This document shows, piece by piece, positions 33,821-42,704 of a stretch of 63,579 bases of DNA (its first letter is position 1; every line of letters starts with the position of its first letter). Location of the stretch: contig JBKCEW010000180.1 of assembly GCA_046304235.1 (NCBI GenBank), positions 1 through 63,579 on the forward strand, in the 5' to 3' direction. Source of the stretch: CANHVK01 sp046304235 (lineage in GTDB: Bacteria; Bacteroidota; Bacteroidia; Flavobacteriales_D; Crocinitomicaceae). Made by a program: the position numbers and the translations under genes. The notes beneath the pieces are model-generated. The model saw only the letters and a program-made list of their open reading frames with translations. It was not told the origin of the DNA and did not search any database.

Positions 33821-34801
33821 TTATTTTCTGTAAAGAGTTGACTTAACTGCATTGATTACTCTTTGTGCATTTGGTAAAGCTTCATCAATTAAAGTTGGTG
33901 AGAACGCAAATGGAGTGTCTGTTTGTGTAACGCGCATAACTGGAGCATCTAAATAATCAAAAGCATAGCGTTGTAAATGATATGCAATTTCTGATGAAAT
34001 AGAAGCTAATGGCCAAGATTCCTCCACAACGACACAACGATTTGTTTTCTTAACAGATTCAACGATACAAGGATAGTCGATAGGTCGAACTGTTCTTAAA
34101 TCGATGATTTCACAAGAAATACCTTCTTTCGCTAAAATTTCAGCAGCTTCAAATGCTACTTTGATAATCTTACCAAAAGAAACGATAGTTACATCTGTCC
34201 CTTTACGTTTAATATCTGCAACACCGATTGGAATAATATATTCTCCTTCAGGAATTTCACCTTTATCACCATACATTTTCTCAGATTCCAAGAAAACAAC
34301 AGGGTCATTATCTCTGATAGCAGCTTTTAATAATCCTTTTGCATCGTATGGATTTGATGGAGTAATTACTTTCAATCCTGGTACGTGAGCATAAAATGCT
34401 TCAAAACTTTGAGAATGAGTCGCTGCTAATTGTCCAGCTGTTGCATTTCCTCCACGGAATACAATAGGGCAGTTATATTGACCACCAGACATTTGTAACA
34501 TTTTAGCTGCTGAGTTGATGATTTGGTCTGCAGCTAAGATTGCAAAGTTCCAAGTCATAAATTCAACGATAGGCCTTAACCCTTTCATAGAAGCACCAAC
34601 AGCGATACCAGCGAAACCTAATTCAGCAATAGGTGTGTCAATTACTCTTTTAGGTCCAAATTCATCAAGCATTCCTTGAGAAACTTTGTATGCTCCATTG
34701 TATTCTGCCACTTCTTCTCCAAGTAAAAATACCGAAGAGTCAGCACGCATTTCTTCTGTCATTGCTTCACGAAGCGCTTCTCTAAACTGTACAGTCTTCA
34801 T
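33821..34801 (-). CDS. pdhB: Pyruvate dehydrogenase E1 component, beta subunit
   Basis: 326 residues. It is the transketolase-fold beta subunit of an alpha2beta2 2-oxoacid dehydrogenase. Motifs: LREAMTEEMRADSSVFLLGEEV at the N-terminus with the ThDP-activating Glu, GAYKVSQGMLDEFGPKRVIDTPIAELGF, PIVEFMTWNF, and THSQSFEAFYAHVPGLKV. The C-terminal domain has EIIDLRTVRPID. The FLLGEEVAEYNGAYK wording favours a pyruvate over a branched-chain substrate, but this is inference. The alpha subunit is not adjacent. A TAATTTTG -7-like element (34869-34876, minus) precedes it. Confidence 0.9.
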   Translation of the reverse strand: MKTVQFREALREAMTEEMRADSSVFLLGEEVAEYNGAYKVSQGMLDEFGPKRVIDTPIAELGFAGIAVGASMKGLRPIVEFMTWNFAILAADQIINSAAKMLQMSGGQYNCPIVFRGGNATAGQLAATHSQSFEAFYAHVPGLKVITPSNPYDAKGLLKAAIRDNDPVVFLESEKMYGDKGEIPEGEYIIPIGVADIKRKGTDVTIVSFGKIIKVAFEAAEILAKEGISCEIIDLRTVRPIDYPCIVESVKKTNRCVVVEESWPLASISSEIAYHLQRYAFDYLDAPVMRVTQTDTPFAFSPTLIDEALPNAQRVINAVKSTLYRK

Positions 34802-34868
34802 AATTATAGTTAAATCGTTAAATTTAAGTTTGTTAGAAATTTTAGTTGTAAACAGAAATTTCAGATTG

Positions 34869-34876
34869 CAAAATTA
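34869..34876 (-). promoter_or_regulatory. TAATTTTG -7 element of pdhB
   Basis: On the minus strand TAATTTTG fits TAnnTTTG; a TTG (34900-34902, minus) lies 23 nt upstream. The leader to the ATG at 34801 is about 65 nt. Confidence 0.5.
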
Positions 34877-35001
34877 ACAATATTCGTTGTAAAAAATCAC
34901 AATTATCAATGACTTTTTAAACTTTTATTAGGGTTTAAAAATAGATTCAAAAAACTGATAATTTTAATTGATATTCTCACTCATTCGTCGACTTTTCTTC
35001 T

Positions 35002-35009
35002 TAATTTTG
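35002..35009 (+). promoter_or_regulatory. TAATTTTG -7 element of etfB
   Basis: TAATTTTG ends 27 nt before the etfB ATG and fits TAnnTTTG; no TTG at the expected -33 distance. Confidence 0.5.
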
Positions 35010-35036
35010 CACAGTTTAAAGTAATAATTTTCTATT

Positions 35037-35777
35037 ATGAATATATTAGTTTGTATCAGCAAATCACCGGACACAACATCTAAAATTGCTTTCACAGAAG
35101 GGAATACTAAGTTTGATGAAAATGGTGTCCAATTCATTGTTAATCCATATGATGAGTGGTATGCTTTAGTAAGAGCACTTGAATTAAAGGAAACAATTGG
35201 AGGCAATGTAACAATCATCACGGTTGGAAATGCAGGTGATGAAGCAATCATTCGTAAGGCGTTAGCGATTGGTGCTGACAGTGCTGTTCGTATTGATGCT
35301 GAACCAACTGATGCTTATTTTGTTGCGGCTCAAATTGCAGCTTATGCAAAGAAAAATGCATTTGATTTAGTATTGACAGGAAAAGAAACAATCAATTACA
35401 ATGGTTCTCAAGTTGCAGGTATGATTGCTGAACACTTAGATTTTCCTTATGTATCTCTTGCTTCAAAATTAGATGTTGCTGGAAATGTGGTTACACTTGA
35501 GCAGGAAATTGTAGGTGGATTACAAGTAGTAGAAGTAAACACGCCAGTGGTTGTTAGTTGTGCTAAAGGTATGGCTGAACAACGTATTCCAAACATGAGA
35601 GGAATTATGGCTGCTAGAACGAAACCATTAGAGGTTATCGCTCCTGAGTCAGTAGATTTATTTACACAATATGAAGGGTACCAATTACCAGATGCTAAAA
35701 AAGCATGTACACTAATAGACCCATCAAATATGGATTCATTAGTTGAATTATTACACAACGAAGCAAAAGTTATCTAA
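35037..35777 (+). CDS. etfB: Electron transfer flavoprotein, beta subunit
   Basis: 246 residues. With EtfA it forms the heterodimer that takes electrons from acyl-CoA and other dehydrogenases. N-terminal MNILVCISKSPDTTSKI, VNPYDEWYALVRALELKE, then the AMP-binding region LVLTGKETINYNGSQVAGMIAEHLDFPYVS (about residues 112-141) are typical. IPNMRGIMAARTKPLEV near residue 185 is the conserved partner-docking recognition loop. etfA follows after 67 nt. Confidence 0.93.
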   Translation: MNILVCISKSPDTTSKIAFTEGNTKFDENGVQFIVNPYDEWYALVRALELKETIGGNVTIITVGNAGDEAIIRKALAIGADSAVRIDAEPTDAYFVAAQIAAYAKKNAFDLVLTGKETINYNGSQVAGMIAEHLDFPYVSLASKLDVAGNVVTLEQEIVGGLQVVEVNTPVVVSCAKGMAEQRIPNMRGIMAARTKPLEVIAPESVDLFTQYEGYQLPDAKKACTLIDPSNMDSLVELLHNEAKVI

Positions 35778-35844
35778 TTGTTGGTTATTTAATAGCTTAT
35801 AAAACAGTTTTAATTAAATAATCATTTAAGACAAATATTTACAT

Positions 35845-36786
35845 ATGAAAACATTAGTATTTATAAATAGTAATCATTTTGCAGCTAAAGCTTCTTTGGA
35901 AGTAATCACGTATGCTAAAAAATTAGGAGGTGAGGTTATTGCTGTAACTTACGGTAGTCAAGAAGGAACAGAACAATTAGGTGCTTACGGTGCTTCAAAA
36001 GTATTAGTTGATAATTCATTAACAGTAGCTGATGAGCAACAAATCACTAAGTTAGTTGCCTCTGCAGTTGAATCTACAGGTGCTACTACCGTTGTTTTTT
36101 CTCATGACTTAGTTGCAAAATCAGTTGCTCCAAGATTGTCAGTGAGATTAAAAGCTGGTTTGATTTCTGGTGCTATTGCATTGCCTGAAACAGGAAATGG
36201 ATTTACGTGTAAGGTAAATGTTTTTTCTGGAAAAGCATTTGCATCGGTTTCTGTTAAAACGGATGTAAAAATCATTTCTTTATTACCTAATTCTATTCAA
36301 CCTGAAAATATTGGAGGTTCAGCAGTTGTTGAAACATTCAATGGAAATATGGGTACATCAGCAATTAAAGTTGTCAGTACTAAAAAACCAGAAGGAAGTA
36401 TTCCTTTACCAGAAGCTGAATTAGTTGTATCTGCAGGTCGTGGGTTAAAAGGTCCAGAAAATTGGGGAATGGTTGAGGAATTAGCTACAGTATTAGGTGC
36501 GGCAACTGCGTGTTCTCGTCCTGTTGCAGATATTGGTTGGAGACCTCATCATGAGCACGTTGGTCAAACAGGTGTTGCTATTCGTCCAAATTTATATATT
36601 GCTGCAGGTATCTCTGGTGCAATTCAGCATTTAGCGGGAGTAAATGGTTCTAAAGTGATCGTGGTTATTAATTCTGATCCAGAAGCTCCTTTCTTCAAAG
36701 CTGCTGATTATGGAGTTGTTGGTGACGCGTTTGATGTGTTGCCAAAACTTACCGAAGCAATTAAAAAGTTTAAAAACGCGAACTAA
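35845..36786 (+). CDS. etfA: Electron transfer flavoprotein, alpha subunit
   Basis: 313 residues. The N-terminal domain contains VVFSHDLVAKSVAPRLSVRL, and the C-terminal FAD domain (about 190-313) has the full signature VVSAGRGLKGPENW, ATACSRPVADIGWRPHHEHVGQTG and YIAAGISGAIQHLAGVNGSK, contacting the flavin. It partners EtfB from the same operon. A GNRA-loop hairpin follows the stop. Confidence 0.94.
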   Translation: MKTLVFINSNHFAAKASLEVITYAKKLGGEVIAVTYGSQEGTEQLGAYGASKVLVDNSLTVADEQQITKLVASAVESTGATTVVFSHDLVAKSVAPRLSVRLKAGLISGAIALPETGNGFTCKVNVFSGKAFASVSVKTDVKIISLLPNSIQPENIGGSAVVETFNGNMGTSAIKVVSTKKPEGSIPLPEAELVVSAGRGLKGPENWGMVEELATVLGAATACSRPVADIGWRPHHEHVGQTGVAIRPNLYIAAGISGAIQHLAGVNGSKVIVVINSDPEAPFFKAADYGVVGDAFDVLPKLTEAIKKFKNAN

Positions 36787-36806
36787 AAGTTCTCAAATGA
36801 ATATCG

Positions 36807-36840
36807 GTGAGGGGAAACCCTCACTTCTTTAAAGTTTTTT
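36807..36840 (+). terminator. Hairpin after etfA abutting next start codon
   Basis: A 7-bp perfect stem GTGAGGG (36807-36813) / CCCTCAC (36818-36824) with GAAA tetraloop, then TTCTTTAAAGTTTTTT directly up to the ATG at 36841. It looks like a terminator or attenuator placed immediately in front of the DUF151 gene. Confidence 0.7.
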
Positions 36841-37434
36841 ATGGTTAAAATTAAACTTGATATTATTGGCCTTTCATACAGTCAAACACAGTCTGGGGCA
36901 TATGCATTGGTATTAGCAGAAACAGGAGGAAAACGAAGTCTTCCAATAATTATTGGTGGATATGAAGCACAAGCTATAGCTATTGAATTGGAAAAAATGA
37001 CTCCAACGAGACCTTTAACCCATGATCTTTTCAAAAGTTTCGCTGATTCATTTCAAGTAAATATAGAAGAAGTAGTTATTTATAATTTGGTTGAAGGTGT
37101 TTTTTATGCTAAACTTATTTGCGTTAAAGACGGAAAATTTAGTGAGATAGATGCGCGCACCTCTGACGCTATTGCATTAGCTGTTAGATTTAAATGTCCT
37201 ATTTATACCTTTGAGTCTATTTTAGCTAGTGCAGGGATATTGTTGGATGAAAACAATGAACTTATTGCAGATGCACCCGAAACAGAGTCTATTGAAACTA
37301 AAAAAGTAGACACAGGAATGGCTACAATGAATATGGACCAGTTAGAAGAAAATTTAAATCAAGCGATTGAAAATGAAGATTACGAATTGGCTTCTAAAAT
37401 TCGTGATGAAATTAATAAACGTTCAGAATCATAA
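36841..37434 (+). CDS. Bifunctional nuclease family (DUF151) protein with UVR motif
   Basis: 197 residues. Residues 1-135 form the DUF151 domain: LSYSQTQSGAYALVLAE, RSLPIIIGGYEAQAIAIELE, RPLTHDLF and IDARTSDAIALAVRF with the conserved acidic residues of the plant and Thermotoga bifunctional nucleases. A Glu/Asp-rich linker leads to a C-terminal UVR motif (about 162-195, LEENLNQAIENEDYELASKI), the helical hairpin by which UvrB and UvrC meet. This combination is common in Bacteroidota. Nuclease activity here is inferred. Followed by thyA after 12 nt. Confidence 0.85.
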   Translation: MVKIKLDIIGLSYSQTQSGAYALVLAETGGKRSLPIIIGGYEAQAIAIELEKMTPTRPLTHDLFKSFADSFQVNIEEVVIYNLVEGVFYAKLICVKDGKFSEIDARTSDAIALAVRFKCPIYTFESILASAGILLDENNELIADAPETESIETKKVDTGMATMNMDQLEENLNQAIENEDYELASKIRDEINKRSES

Positions 37435-37446
37435 TATAGTAAACCA

Positions 37447-38241
37447 ATGAAGCAATATCACGACTTACTGAATCATATATTAGAAAACGGTACACAAAAA
37501 GGAGATAGAACTGGAACAGGTACTATTTCAACTTTTGGATATCAAATGCGTTTTGATTTAAATGAAGGATTTCCTTTATTGACGACTAAAAAATTGCATT
37601 TACGTTCTATTATAGTTGAGTTATTGTGGTTTTTACGAGGGGAAACGAATATTAAATTCTTAAAAGATAACAATGTTTCCATTTGGGATGAATGGGCGAA
37701 TGAAGAGGGAGATCTTGGTCCAGTATATGGCCGTCAGTGGAGATGTTGGCCTGATGGAAATGGCGGAACTATAGATCAAATTAAAAATATTATTGATCAG
37801 ATTAAAAAGAATCCTGATTCAAGAAGATTAATTGTTTCTGCTTGGAATGTGGCTGATGTGGATACGATGGCATTACCACCTTGTCATTCTTTATTTCAAT
37901 TTTATGTTTCTGATGGTAAGTTAAGTTGTCAGTTATATCAACGCAGCGCTGACACGTTTTTAGGCGTACCATTTAATATTGCTTCTTATGCTTTATTAAC
38001 CATGATGGTTGCTCAAGTGTGTGAATTAGGTTTAGGTGATTTTGTTCATACTTTTGGAGATGTACATTTGTATAATAATCACATTGAGCAGGCTAAATTG
38101 CAATTGATACGTGATTTTAGACCTTTGCCAACAATGAAAATTAACCCGGAAGTTAAAGATATCTTTTCGTTTAAATTAGAAGATTTCGAATTGTTGAATT
38201 ACGACCCACATCCTCATATAAAAGCGGATGTTGCTATTTAA
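37447..38241 (+). CDS. thyA: Thymidylate synthase
   Basis: 264 residues, standard length for the ThyA type. Motifs: DRTGTGTISTFGYQMRFDL near residue 20, LWFLRGETNI, WDEWANEEGDLGPVYGRQWR, catalytic Cys in LPPCHSLFQFYV (about 146), QRSADTFLGVPFNIASYALL, and HIKADVAI at the C-terminus. It makes dTMP from dUMP with methylene-tetrahydrofolate, generating dihydrofolate for the neighbouring FolA. folA starts 64 nt downstream. Confidence 0.97.
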   Translation: MKQYHDLLNHILENGTQKGDRTGTGTISTFGYQMRFDLNEGFPLLTTKKLHLRSIIVELLWFLRGETNIKFLKDNNVSIWDEWANEEGDLGPVYGRQWRCWPDGNGGTIDQIKNIIDQIKKNPDSRRLIVSAWNVADVDTMALPPCHSLFQFYVSDGKLSCQLYQRSADTFLGVPFNIASYALLTMMVAQVCELGLGDFVHTFGDVHLYNNHIEQAKLQLIRDFRPLPTMKINPEVKDIFSFKLEDFELLNYDPHPHIKADVAI

Positions 38242-38305
38242 TAAAGAGTAAAGCCTATTGGAGCTTACTATTTAATTTAACTTTTCTTCCCTAAAATTAT
38301 TTCAA

Positions 38306-38812
38306 ATGAAATTAGCACTTATCGTAGCAATGGATCAAAACCGAGGAATCGGTAAGGATAATGATCTGATGTGGCATTTACCAGCGGAAATGCGTTTTTT
38401 TACAGAAACAACGAAAGGGCAAATTGTCGTAATGGGAAGAAAAAATTATGATTCTATTCCCTTAAAATATAGACCACTTCCAAACAGGGAGAATGTTATA
38501 TTAAGTAGAAATAGAAGTTTTGATGCTGGAGATTGTAAGGTGTTTACATCAATAGATGATTGTTTAGTTCATTTTTCAGAAGAAAAAGAACGAACTGTTT
38601 TTATTATTGGAGGTGGACAGATTTATAATCAAGCAATCAATCATCCTAGTTTAGAGAAGATGTATATTACAGAAATTCATTATCCTTTCGAACCTGATAC
38701 CTTTTTTCCTGTTTTTGATGAGACTAGGTGGAAGAAAGAGTCTGTTTTAAAATATGAAGCAGATGAAAAAAATCCTCATAGCTTTGAGGTTTTTAAATAC
38801 ACTAAGATTTAA
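38306..38812 (+). CDS. folA: Dihydrofolate reductase
   Basis: 168 residues. LIVAMDQNRGIGKDNDLMWHLPAEMRFF gives the cofactor loop and the catalytic acidic position, followed by GQIVVMGRKNYDSIP (NADPH site) and VFIIGGGQIYNQAI. It regenerates tetrahydrofolate after ThyA. Its last 11 bp overlap the 3' end of the converging glycosyltransferase gene. Confidence 0.94.
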   Translation: MKLALIVAMDQNRGIGKDNDLMWHLPAEMRFFTETTKGQIVVMGRKNYDSIPLKYRPLPNRENVILSRNRSFDAGDCKVFTSIDDCLVHFSEEKERTVFIIGGGQIYNQAINHPSLEKMYITEIHYPFEPDTFFPVFDETRWKKESVLKYEADEKNPHSFEVFKYTKI

Positions 38813-39590
38813 TCAAACCATTTTTACAGAAAAAACTTCCTTCTGCTTTCTTTTTATTGTAAAGTGCTCTACTGATAGCAGTTTGTTCTTCTCGATCGTG
38901 TCTTTCGTGGTAAAGATGGAATTGAATACTATGATATTTTAGATTTTTACATTTAAATCCTGCTTTCAAAATTCTCCACTCAATGTCTGAATCTTCGCCA
39001 TAGCCTGTAATTTCATAATCTTCATCAAAACCATTGATTGCATGCATGATTTTTTTTGGAATAGCCATATTACAACCTAATAACTTTGGCTTTTTAACAA
39101 TGAAAATAGGCTTAAACGGTATTCTAAAACTGTCTTCTACTCGTGTGCTTTTATTTAAAATCATTTCAATTTTATTAGGTACAATCAAGTTAGATTCAAG
39201 CATTTTTCGAGATGTTTTTTCATCTAGATTTGTCCGTTTTGCAAATAACACTACATTTTCGTTAAAGTGTTTTGCATACGTCTGTAAATAAGTAGTATGT
39301 AAAACACAATCACCATCAATGAAAACGTATAAATCTTCATCTGAATTTCTAATCCCTGTATTAAGAATTTTATTTTTCCTAAAACCAATGTCTTCCTGGG
39401 TGAAATGAATTAATTCAAAAGAGTATTTACAAGAATTAATGAAAGCTTTCATTACTTCAGAATCACCGTCTTCTAAAACCGAAACTTTAAAATTTTTATA
39501 TTTTTGTAAGGCAACGGAATCTAATACTTTTTTTAAGAAAACGGTGTTTTTGTATACAGTGATAAATAGACGGATGGAAGGATTTTTCAT
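38802..39590 (-). CDS. Family 2 glycosyltransferase with galactosyltransferase-like C-terminal motif
   Basis: 262 residues from the ATG at 39590 (MKNPSIRLFITVYKN); a start ten codons upstream adds nothing conserved. GT-A fold: FITVYKNTVFLKKVLDSVAL, then VLEDGDSE and the DxD-type YVFIDGDCVLH (about residues 92-102). KLLGCNMAIPKKIMHAINGFDEDYEITGYGEDSDIEWR (given here as positions about 180-218, key residues G-E-D-S-D) matches the C-terminal part of chondroitin-polymerase-like GT2 enzymes. The acceptor is unknown; a lipopolysaccharide or capsule role is possible. Confidence 0.85.
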   Translation of the reverse strand: MKNPSIRLFITVYKNTVFLKKVLDSVALQKYKNFKVSVLEDGDSEVMKAFINSCKYSFELIHFTQEDIGFRKNKILNTGIRNSDEDLYVFIDGDCVLHTTYLQTYAKHFNENVVLFAKRTNLDEKTSRKMLESNLIVPNKIEMILNKSTRVEDSFRIPFKPIFIVKKPKLLGCNMAIPKKIMHAINGFDEDYEITGYGEDSDIEWRILKAGFKCKNLKYHSIQFHLYHERHDREEQTAISRALYNKKKAEGSFFCKNGLIKS

Positions 39591-39694
39591 TTCTACATTG
39601 ATGCTCTTGCAAAAGTACAATAAAAAGAGCTACTTATTTTTTTAAGACTAGAAATGACTTATTAACAACATCAATTTAAAGAATGAGAATTAGC

Positions 39695-39702
39695 TATCTT
39701 TG
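39695..39702 (+). promoter_or_regulatory. TATCTTTG -7 element of topB
   Basis: TATCTTTG, 20 nt before the topB ATG; the -33 half is not evident. Confidence 0.55.
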
Positions 39703-39722
39703 TCCTCTAATTTTTCCCCATA

Positions 39723-41858
39723 ATGATCGTCTGTATTGCTGAGAAACCGAGTGTTGCGAGAGATATTGCCAAAGTTATTGGTGCAAACCAAGCTAAAGAT
39801 GGGTATATGGAGGGAAATGGTTATCAAGTTACTTGGACATTCGGACATCTTTGTACCTTAAAAGAACCACAAGATTATACAGAAAAATGGAAGTATTGGC
39901 GTTTGGAAGATTTACCAATGGTTCCTTCGAGTTTTGGTATTAAATTGATCGATAATCAAGGGGTAGCCAAACAATTTCATACTATAGAAAGATTAGTACA
40001 ATCGGCTGAGGAGGTGATAAACTGTGGGGATGCTGGTCAAGAAGGAGAATTGATTCAACGTTGGGTTTTATTAAAGGCAAAATGTAAAGCTCCGATGAAG
40101 CGATTATGGATCTCTTCATTAACGGAGGAAGCCATTCGAGAAGGATTTCACAAATTAGTTGACGCAAAGAAATACGATAATCTATATGCAGCGGGAAGCG
40201 CTCGTGCTATTGGTGATTGGATGTTAGGAATGAATGCTACGCGTTTATTTACTAAAAAATTCGGTCAAGGTAAAGCAACATTATCTATAGGTCGGGTACA
40301 AACACCTACATTAGCAATGATTGTAGCTCGTCACAAAGAAATTACAGCATTTAATTCAGAAGAATATTGGGAGTTAAAAACACTTTATCGTGAAGTTGAA
40401 TTTTCGGCTACGATTGATAGGTTAAAGACACTCGATAAAGCTGAAAAAGGGATGAGTTATTTACAAAATCATCCGTTTGAAGTTACCTCTTTTGAACAGA
40501 AAGAAGGAAAGGAAGGTAATCCTAGATTATTTGATTTGACCGCATTGCAAGTAGAAGCGAATAAGAAATTTGCTTATACAGCGGATGATACACTGAAAGG
40601 AATTCAAAATTTATATGAGAAAAAGTTAGTGACCTATCCTCGTGTAGATACAACTTACTTATCAGAAGATATTTATCCTAAAGTTCCTGGTATATTACAA
40701 GGAATGAAAAATTATGAGGGGTTGATTGCACCTCTATTACAGAAACCAATACCAAAATCGAAAGCGGTTTTTGATGATAAAAAAGTAACGGATCACCATG
40801 CGATTATTCCGACAGGTATAAATCCTGGTACTTTACCTTTGATTGAAGAACATATTTATGATTTAATAGCCAAGCGATTCATTTCTGTTTTTTACCCTGA
40901 ATGTAAGGTTTCGAATACGACTGTATTAGGAAAAGTAGGTCAAGTTGAATTCAAAGCAACAGGAAAGCAAATTTTAGAGCCAGGATGGAGAGAGGTGTAT
41001 CTAAATGAACAAACAAAACAAGTGCTAAGTGATGATGGAGGAAAAAAAGATGAGGAGGAAAGAGTAATGCCTGTTTTTGTGGAGGGAGAGAGTGGTCCAC
41101 ACGTTCCTAAAATTCACCATGGAAAAACATCTCCTCCCAAATATTATACGGAGGCAACATTGTTACGTGCGATGGAAACTGCAGGGAAACAAGTAGAGGA
41201 TGAAGAGATGCGTGAATTATTGAAAGACAATGGTATTGGAAGACCTTCCACACGTGCAAATATTATTGAGACTTTGTTTAAACGAAAATACATCGAACGT
41301 AAAAAGAAAAACATTGTTCCGACACAAACTGGGGTCGATTTGATTGATACGATTCAAAATGAATTATTAAAAAGTGCTGAATTAACAGGGGATTGGGAAC
41401 GTAAATTGCGTTTGATTGAGAAAGGCGAATATGAATTAGACACTTTTAAAACGGAACTTATTCAGATGGTTAGGGAACTAACCGATGAGGTGATTTTTAA
41501 TACCCGAAGAGTGATTTCCCTTGAAAATGAAAAAGTCGCTTTACCTAAGATAGAACGAAAACCACGAGAACCGAAACCTAAAAAAGTAGAAAATCCGGAA
41601 GAATTGACTTGTCCAAAGTGTAAAAACGCATCCATTAAAAAAGGGAAAACAGCTTATGGTTGTGCTAATTTTGGCACCTGTGGATTTAAAATTCCGTTTG
41701 GATTATTAAATAAGAAATTAACTGATAAACAAGTAGTTGGTTTGATTCTTTCAGGTAAAACTTCTAAAATAAAAGGACTAGAAATGCCCGGCTCAGAAAA
41801 ATCATTTGAAGGTAGGTTTGTCTTGACAGCTGATTTTGAAATTGAAATTGAAAAATAA
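39723..41858 (+). CDS. topB: DNA topoisomerase III
   Basis: 711 residues, type IA. The Toprim domain is MIVCIAEKPSVARDIAKVIG, with acidic pair region NCGDAGQEGELIQRW (about 98-112). The RVQTPTLAMIV block and the catalytic tyrosine in LVTYPRVDTTYLS (Tyr305) form the cleavage site. GIGRPSTRANIIETL (about 515) is the hinge region. A C-terminal zinc-ribbon-like segment CPKCKNASIKKGKTAYGCAN lies at about 635-660. It decatenates and relaxes DNA by single-strand passage. rlmH follows 5 nt downstream. Confidence 0.95.
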   Translation: MIVCIAEKPSVARDIAKVIGANQAKDGYMEGNGYQVTWTFGHLCTLKEPQDYTEKWKYWRLEDLPMVPSSFGIKLIDNQGVAKQFHTIERLVQSAEEVINCGDAGQEGELIQRWVLLKAKCKAPMKRLWISSLTEEAIREGFHKLVDAKKYDNLYAAGSARAIGDWMLGMNATRLFTKKFGQGKATLSIGRVQTPTLAMIVARHKEITAFNSEEYWELKTLYREVEFSATIDRLKTLDKAEKGMSYLQNHPFEVTSFEQKEGKEGNPRLFDLTALQVEANKKFAYTADDTLKGIQNLYEKKLVTYPRVDTTYLSEDIYPKVPGILQGMKNYEGLIAPLLQKPIPKSKAVFDDKKVTDHHAIIPTGINPGTLPLIEEHIYDLIAKRFISVFYPECKVSNTTVLGKVGQVEFKATGKQILEPGWREVYLNEQTKQVLSDDGGKKDEEERVMPVFVEGESGPHVPKIHHGKTSPPKYYTEATLLRAMETAGKQVEDEEMRELLKDNGIGRPSTRANIIETLFKRKYIERKKKNIVPTQTGVDLIDTIQNELLKSAELTGDWERKLRLIEKGEYELDTFKTELIQMVRELTDEVIFNTRRVISLENEKVALPKIERKPREPKPKKVENPEELTCPKCKNASIKKGKTAYGCANFGTCGFKIPFGLLNKKLTDKQVVGLILSGKTSKIKGLEMPGSEKSFEGRFVLTADFEIEIEK

Positions 41859-41863
41859 TTCCG

Positions 41864-42334
41864 ATGAAAGTAAAATTGATTTGCATCGGGAAAACCGGTA
41901 AAGATTTTTTAGTTGCAGGAGAGCAAGAATATATCAATCGATTAAAACATTATGTTCAAATTGAACGTATCGAAATTCCCGATATTAAAAACGCTAAAAA
42001 ATTAACGTTTCAGCAAGTAAAAGATGCGGAAGGAAAAGAAATCTTAGCAAAAGCAGGAGCAGATCGTATTTATCTTTTAGATGAACGAGGTAAAACGTAT
42101 TCTTCGGTTGGATTTTCACAATTTATTCAACAACAGTTTAATTTGGGTGGAAAAGCAGTAGTTTTTGTTATTGGAGGTGCTTATGGTTTTTCTGAGGAAG
42201 TTTATGCTAAAGCATCAGGTAAGATTTCGCTATCCACGATGACCTTTTCCCATCAAATGATACGTATGATTTTCTTCGAACAAGTATATCGTGCGATGAC
42301 TATTTTAAATAACGAACCCTATCACCATGAGTAA
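41864..42334 (+). CDS. rlmH: 23S rRNA (pseudouridine1915-N3)-methyltransferase
   Basis: 156 residues, standard length. Small SPOUT enzyme: N-terminal KVKLICIGKTGKDF, then YLLDERGKTYSSVGFSQFIQ, the knotted SAM site VVFVIGGAYGFSEEVY (about 103-118) and the C-terminal LSTMTFSHQMIRMIFFEQVYRA. It acts on helix 69 of the assembled ribosome. It overlaps the following cupin gene by 8 nt. Confidence 0.95.
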   Translation: MKVKLICIGKTGKDFLVAGEQEYINRLKHYVQIERIEIPDIKNAKKLTFQQVKDAEGKEILAKAGADRIYLLDERGKTYSSVGFSQFIQQQFNLGGKAVVFVIGGAYGFSEEVYAKASGKISLSTMTFSHQMIRMIFFEQVYRAMTILNNEPYHHE

Positions 42335-42704
42335 AAAAATAGAAATAACGAACTATAATTTTATTGGTCAAGACGAACGAGGAACAACAGCTGAAATCAT
42401 GTTAGATCGTGGTGGTAGTACACTTTCTATTTTCAGGAAACAGGGTACTATTTTTGGAAACCATTATCACGAAGGAAAAGAACAGACTAAAAATCCTGAG
42501 AAATTTTATTTACTTCACGGTAAATTAAAGTTTGAATACAAGTTCGTTGGCCAAGAAGCATGGAGCGAATTAGTCGTTGATCAACCATCTAAAATTGATA
42601 TTTTCCCAAATGTAGTTCATCGAGTAACCGCATTAGAAGATTCATATATGCTCGAATTAAATAGCCTTCAGGAGCACATCAATGATACCTTGAGAGAAGA
42701 TTAA
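42327..42704 (+). CDS. Small cupin-like protein
   Basis: 125 residues, a single cupin-type beta barrel. The conserved segment is GNHYHEGKEQTKNPEKFYLLHGKLKFEY (positions about 48-75), with His residues and a Glu that would match cupin motif 1. PNVVHRVTALEDSYMLEL (about 94-111) matches motif 2 with its His. The substrate is unknown; sugar isomerases and polyketide-like cupins share the shape. It overlaps rlmH by 8 nt at the start and the converging membrane protein gene by 4 bp at the end. Confidence 0.75.
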   Translation: MSKKIEITNYNFIGQDERGTTAEIMLDRGGSTLSIFRKQGTIFGNHYHEGKEQTKNPEKFYLLHGKLKFEYKFVGQEAWSELVVDQPSKIDIFPNVVHRVTALEDSYMLELNSLQEHINDTLRED

